From NCBI RefSeq assembly GCF_017562075.2, contig NW_024427588.1:186001-250000 (forward strand): DNA of 64,000 nt. The letters run 5' to 3'. The DNA comes from Anopheles merus. Its lineage: Eukaryota > Arthropoda > Insecta > Diptera > Culicidae. Shown here piece after piece: positions 63,872-64,000 of the stretch (position 1 is its first letter; the number at the start of each line of letters is the position of its first letter). Made by a program: the position numbers and the translations under genes. Below the pieces are notes generated by a model, which saw nothing but the letters and a program-made list of their open reading frames with translations, did not search any database and was not told the origin of the DNA.

Positions 63872-64000
63872 CTAATACATCTCCATGTCGTCCCACCAAG
63901 CAGGTTTACAACGATTTCTCTGTGGTCTTGATGAGGCAGCAGATGTACTTGTTGCGTTAGGGGCCTGAGTATCATTATCTGTCGCTTCATTGTGATTGTT
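63872..64000 (-). CDS. C-terminal end of unknown ORF (continues past window)
   Basis: The minus-strand frame is open from the window edge to TAG at 63872-63874, giving 42 residues, Asn/Thr/Ser-rich then RPQRNRCKPAWWDDMEMY. The basic run and aromatic end could be a transposase, retrotransposon or host protein tail. Too short to assign. Confidence 0.3.
   Translation of the reverse strand, partial: NNHNEATDNDTQAPNATSTSAASSRPQRNRCKPAWWDDMEMY

Overview
The window looks like repeat-rich nuclear DNA of a dipteran insect, most likely an Anopheles mosquito. The evidence is one spliced animal gene (G protein subunit beta-5), several tRNA-derived SINEs that resemble the SINE200 type I associate with Anopheles gambiae, and a dense mix of Ty3/gypsy (CsRn1-, mag- and mdg3/blastopia-like) and Pao/Bel LTR retrotransposons with many short terminal-inverted-repeat elements. 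The genus is inference. No bacterial features are seen.

Layout. 1-2.7 kb: fragments of two dispersed repeats (A and B), then a 1.08 kb element with perfect 26-bp inverted ends that sits beside a primer-binding site. 2.7-6.6 kb: a decayed CsRn1-like element. 6.6-14.4 kb: an old Pao/Bel gag split by a near-intact 6.6 kb Pao/Bel element with identical LTRs. 14.4-17.1 kb: a 5'-truncated mdg3/blastopia-like element on the minus strand. 17.1-18.3 kb: foldback elements and repeat B. 18.7-23.1 kb: a minus-strand Pao/Bel relic with its integrase core deleted. 23.5-25.2 kb: nested inverted-repeat elements plus a SINE. 25.3-31.1 kb: a complete but dead mag-like element on the minus strand, broken by a 665-bp element. 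31.7-33.9 kb: a non-autonomous LTR element with identical LTRs inside an inverted-repeat element. 34-35.3 kb: repeat A and unassigned DNA. 35.3-36.8 kb: Gbeta5 on the minus strand, five coding exons, 353 residues, apparently intact. 36.9-41.5 kb: small elements, hairpins and SINEs. 41.5-51.3 kb: a mag-like element on the minus strand carrying a very young blastopia-like element on the plus strand. 51.4-51.7 kb: a solo LTR. 52.4-56.9 kb: a large non-autonomous LTR element with identical 125-bp LTRs. 56.9-64 kb: mostly unassigned DNA with a Harbinger transposase fragment and, at the edge, the end of an unknown ORF.

How the parts fit. Target-site duplications allow insertions to be ordered: CCATG, GCAAT, CATAA, CTAGC, AGTG and TCGTT bracket six complete LTR elements. 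Two of these sit inside other LTR elements. The two non-autonomous LTR elements encode no recognisable polymerase and would depend on proteins from autonomous relatives. Their LTRs are identical, so they moved recently.

The most interesting signal is inside those two elements. Each carries an array of short stem-loops (about 25 in one, about 13 in the other) in which paired positions change together between copies. This suggests selection on RNA or single-strand structure and may mark recognition sites for borrowed Gag or another trans-acting factor. All of this was read by eye.
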